From Artocarpus heterophyllus (taxonomy: Eukaryota > Streptophyta > Magnoliopsida > Rosales > Moraceae), in NCBI GenBank assembly GCA_025403435.1, contig CM046345.1, forward strand, positions 10,792,235-10,856,234: a DNA stretch of 64,000 nucleotides. The letters are read 5' to 3'. The position numbers were made by a program, and so were the translations under genes. Positions 61,217 through 64,000 of the stretch are shown piece after piece. The notes beneath the pieces were generated by a model, which worked only from the letters and a program-made list of their open reading frames with translations, searched no databases and was not told the DNA's origin. How positions within the stretch are numbered: the first letter of the stretch is position 1; each line of letters starts with the position of its first letter.

Positions 61217-61857
61217 TTAATGCTTCCCTAGAAGATGGATGCTATTAACAAATGAACTATTATCAGGGGTGGGTTCCGTCTATTTTTCTTTCGTTTTTGT
61301 TAAAATATATAACGTATTATGTACTTTAACTTTAATGTTTTAGTGAGTTTATTTTTATTTTTTTTTGCTAAAGGCAAAAAAAACTACAAACAATTCAAAA
61401 GTGTACTTTTATCAGTGGATGCCTTATATTCTCATATAATATTATAAGTTGGAAAAAATTCTGTAGAGAGTATTAAACTACGTTACAGTTATTTCAAAAT
61501 AGCTTGCCAATATCATATAATTTTCAAGCATAAAAATATTATAAAAATCATAACAATTTTTTTTTTAAACAAAGGTGATAATATTTTTTTTTAAACAAAG
61601 GTGACAAATAAATATAACTTAATAAAAATTTCACACTGCAAACTTGCAACCTCTGAATAGAATATTTTTTCCTACCCTAACAGGCTAATACGTAATATTC
61701 AGCCAATTTATACAACACTCCCTTGTTATATATATCACAAAATGGGCCCTTATTTGGATATTCTCAACTGGAGATGCTCATTTTCAAATAATTAGCTCTA
61801 GTTAAAACTATTTTTTTAATGAGATAATTTAAAAATAGATATCTTACAATATATTAC
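61217..61857. other. AT-rich intergenic stretch
   Basis: Contains a short tandem duplication of a TTTTTTTTAAACAAAGGTGA unit (61560-61605). No gene. Confidence 0.5.
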
Positions 61858-62030
61858 CGGCGTTTAGAAGATGGTAGGAATTATAGTTTCCATCATTTTT
61901 TAAGTTACAAACAGTGTAAAGCTCTCATATGTTATAGTAACAATAGAAAAATTACTACATAATAAAGCTCTTATATGTTATAATAAAAATGATTCTAACT
62001 AACAGTTTTTACCACTTTTTCAAACACCCT
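61858..62030. mobile_element. MITE-like element (family A), best preserved
   Basis: Ends GGCGTTTAGAAGATGGTAGG and CCACTTTTTCAAACACCCT pair over about 25 bases. The core has AAGCTCTCATATGTTATAGTA and AAGCTCTTATATGTTATAATA as a direct duplicate. 173 bp, no coding capacity. Confidence 0.65.
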
Positions 62031-62190
62031 ATTACTTTTTTAATATCTACATAAAAAATTTTATTTAACATTTGTTTGACATTCTTAGCCAGTAAAAAGC
62101 TCTTTATATCTATAATATAAAAAAAAAAATAATTACAGTATAAATCTTTTACCAAATACAATATTTTAAATCAACGATCATTTTAACGGT

Positions 62191-62402
62191 GGTTTTAACT
62201 GCAAGGACCAGGCAAAAGGTTAGAGAAAAATTTGAGGGGAGAAGCAACCAGTGAGGAGTCAGATCATGTCCCATGTAGGGAGGAAATGTCAAAGTCGGAG
62301 GTAGAACCCATCCAAGATGGGGAATCTCAAGAGTGTTTGATTGGTGTTGGTGCACTAGACGCTGTCTTGATGGCGATGCCTAGTTTTGACGACGCCAGCT
62401 AA
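62191..62402 (+). other. short coding-like stretch, unassigned
   Basis: After a stop at about 62188 one frame stays open for about 65 codons without an early ATG and ends in TAA at 62400-62402. It is rich in Glu and Ser and its composition looks protein-like, unlike the AT-rich surroundings. It could be an exon or a captured fragment; no family is recognised. Confidence 0.25.
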
Positions 62403-62939
62403 GCCCCACTTTAGTCTCCACTTTCATCTTTCACCGTACACGTGGTGATCATCTGTTGAAGACCAGCACCATCAGGTTTTTACACGATCGGCCAGGCAAA
62501 ATCTGAGACAGACTTACAAAATGAAAAAAAAAGGGTCACTCGTGATCCAAGAAAAATGGGTTTGCCCCTTCAGAAAAAAAAAAAGAAAAAGAAAGGGGTT
62601 TGCTTGGCGAATAATCAATGGCTATGCATTAGAAAAACAAAAAAAAACCCAAATTCAGCGTCAGCCTCGTATAGTTCTCATAGTTCTCATCTTATATTTC
62701 ACAACAAACATAAATAATAAGTTTTTATCATTTTGATACCTTGTATTTTAAAAAAATATTATGTTGATATCATATTGTTTAAAATTATCAAAATAACACT
62801 TTGTAGTTTTCAAAATATCATTTTAGTACATGAGTCCATATTTTGTAATGTAAAATTCCTTTTTACCTTTTTGCCAATGAATCGTAAATTATTTTATTTG
62901 TTGGAAAAAAGTGTGGCTTTGTTAGGGTTTTAAGAATAC

Positions 62940-63765
62940 TGCTAAGTTCCCTTGTGAGTGTGTTGCACTGGCCCCTGCTAGGACTCGGGCCCGTGAGAAA
63001 GGGAGGCCATGTACGTCGAGGCTGGGAAAAAAAGTAGATTGGGGCAGAAGGAGGGCAATCAACTACAATAGCTGAATGGTAGGGAAACCGGTGGATTTAT
63101 GTGCTAGTGAGGAAAGCAATGGGCCATATCTAGCGATGGCGGAGGCCTCAAGGGAAACAGGCCTTGCTGCATAGACTTTGAGACTGGGTCAGAAGGGTCG
63201 GTTAGAGCAAGGGATTGTCGAGGATCAGAAATATTCACAATCGATCGAAAAGTAGAAAAGATGGCGGCGATGACAACAGTGGACTCTTCTCTATCAGGGT
63301 GTTATCTCCAAGATTTTAGTTTTGTTTGTGTTATGGTTTTGTCTTTATTTTTATGTTCATTTTGGATTAAAGGAGCCAGCTTTCCCATCTCTGGTTTGGG
63401 TTTATGTTTCACACCCACTGATTAGCAACGTTGTGTATGACCATTAGGGACTAGATTTGCATCTATGTCTGATTGTTTGTACCCTCATTAGGGTAGATTT
63501 GATTTTGGACAATTGGTTTTGTCCATTGACTGTTATGGTTTCTTGTAATGAGCCAATGATAAGCTCTATTCTGAGTGCGTGTGATCTTTTCTCTTTGAGT
63601 CTCGATATCGTATTTTGTTCTTGTGACTCATTCAATTTTTACTTGTGGATTCAACTATTGTCCAAATCTTTTGTGCCTATAATGGGCAGCGTAATGGACA
63701 CTTTATTTGCACCTATTTTATTTGGATAAAGTTTTATTTTATTCAAAAAAAGAAAATAAATACAA
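62940..63765 (+). mobile_element. possible non-LTR retroelement 3' fragment
   Basis: A GC-rich part (62960-63260) passes into a T-rich part that ends TTTTATTTTATTC followed by an A-rich tail (63746-63763). Similar in layout and phrases to the minus-strand fragment at 59240-60340, suggesting the same family. Frames here (63457-63729) lack recognisable domains. Confidence 0.4.
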
Positions 63766-64000
63766 TAATGCCACAAAAAAGAATAAGTTCATATATATGC
63801 TTTTCTTTGATGAGTTTGTTTAATCTTTTATTTTGATTTTCTATTATTGTTTTACAAAATTAATTTAAGAATTTAATAATAAAAAAGGTAAAAAGAAAAT
63901 TTCACGTTAAAACACACGAACTCGGGTATCAAAATGATGTTTTTGAAAGCTATAAGGTATCGTTATAATATTTTTCAAACAAAAAGGAAGCAATGTCATA

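Overview
This is nuclear DNA from a flowering plant, most likely a eudicot. It is AT-rich, the genes have spliced GT-AG introns and TATA-type promoters, LTR retrotransposons make up a large part of it, and it carries plant-specific families: chalcone synthase, a plastid HPP membrane protein and an SDR110C-type dehydrogenase. I cannot name the species. The track-style starts of several reading frames are GTG or TTG; I moved starts to the first supported ATG.

Left third (about 1-30,000): a tandem pair of chalcone synthase genes in the same orientation. CHS copy 1 is at 8701-10223 and copy 2 at 26276-27802, each inside a duplicated unit that carries about 2.8 kb of 5' flank plus an older LTR shared by both copies. 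A short homologous 5'-flank piece at about 29815-29990 points to a third, lost unit. Between the two genes lies an intact, very young Ty3/gypsy chromovirus (12152-20993: matching 1969-bp LTRs, TGTTC target duplication, one 1565-codon gag-pol frame). It is nested in a decayed minus-strand Ty1/copia element. A related LTR with its primer-binding site lies inverted at 1876-4302. Base 1-246 holds an unrecognised minus-strand frame running off the window.

Middle (about 28,300-46,400): a C2H2 zinc-finger fragment in a GC-rich patch with short inverted ends (28349-29149), another GC-rich patch (30050-30620), a single-exon GC-rich SDR dehydrogenase on the minus strand (32637-33434), an LTR-like region, and a direct tandem duplication of about 4.05 kb (37131-41158 and 41190-45319). 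Small MITE-like elements with a shared core recur here and further right.

Right third (about 46,400-64,000): a five-exon HPP-family gene for a predicted plastid envelope protein (46722-49872, 255 aa), with a 7-kb Ty1/copia element (49902-56914, TAATC target duplication, about 3-4% LTR divergence, several coding lesions) sitting 29 bases after its stop codon in the same orientation. The copia leader is unusually long and contains a GC-rich block with paired palindromes. The rest is AT-rich intergenic DNA with MITEs, a poly-T/poly-G junction and two related fragments resembling non-LTR retroelement 3' ends.

The CHS pair is the main functional unit: both copies keep the catalytic triad and the same G-box/H-box/TATA promoter layout. 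Their exon 2 is almost identical while exon 1, the 5' flank and especially the 3' flank differ much more, which indicates gene conversion. I did not find a clearly novel biological system; the strongest oddities are this conversion tract, the nested retroelements and the structured copia leader.
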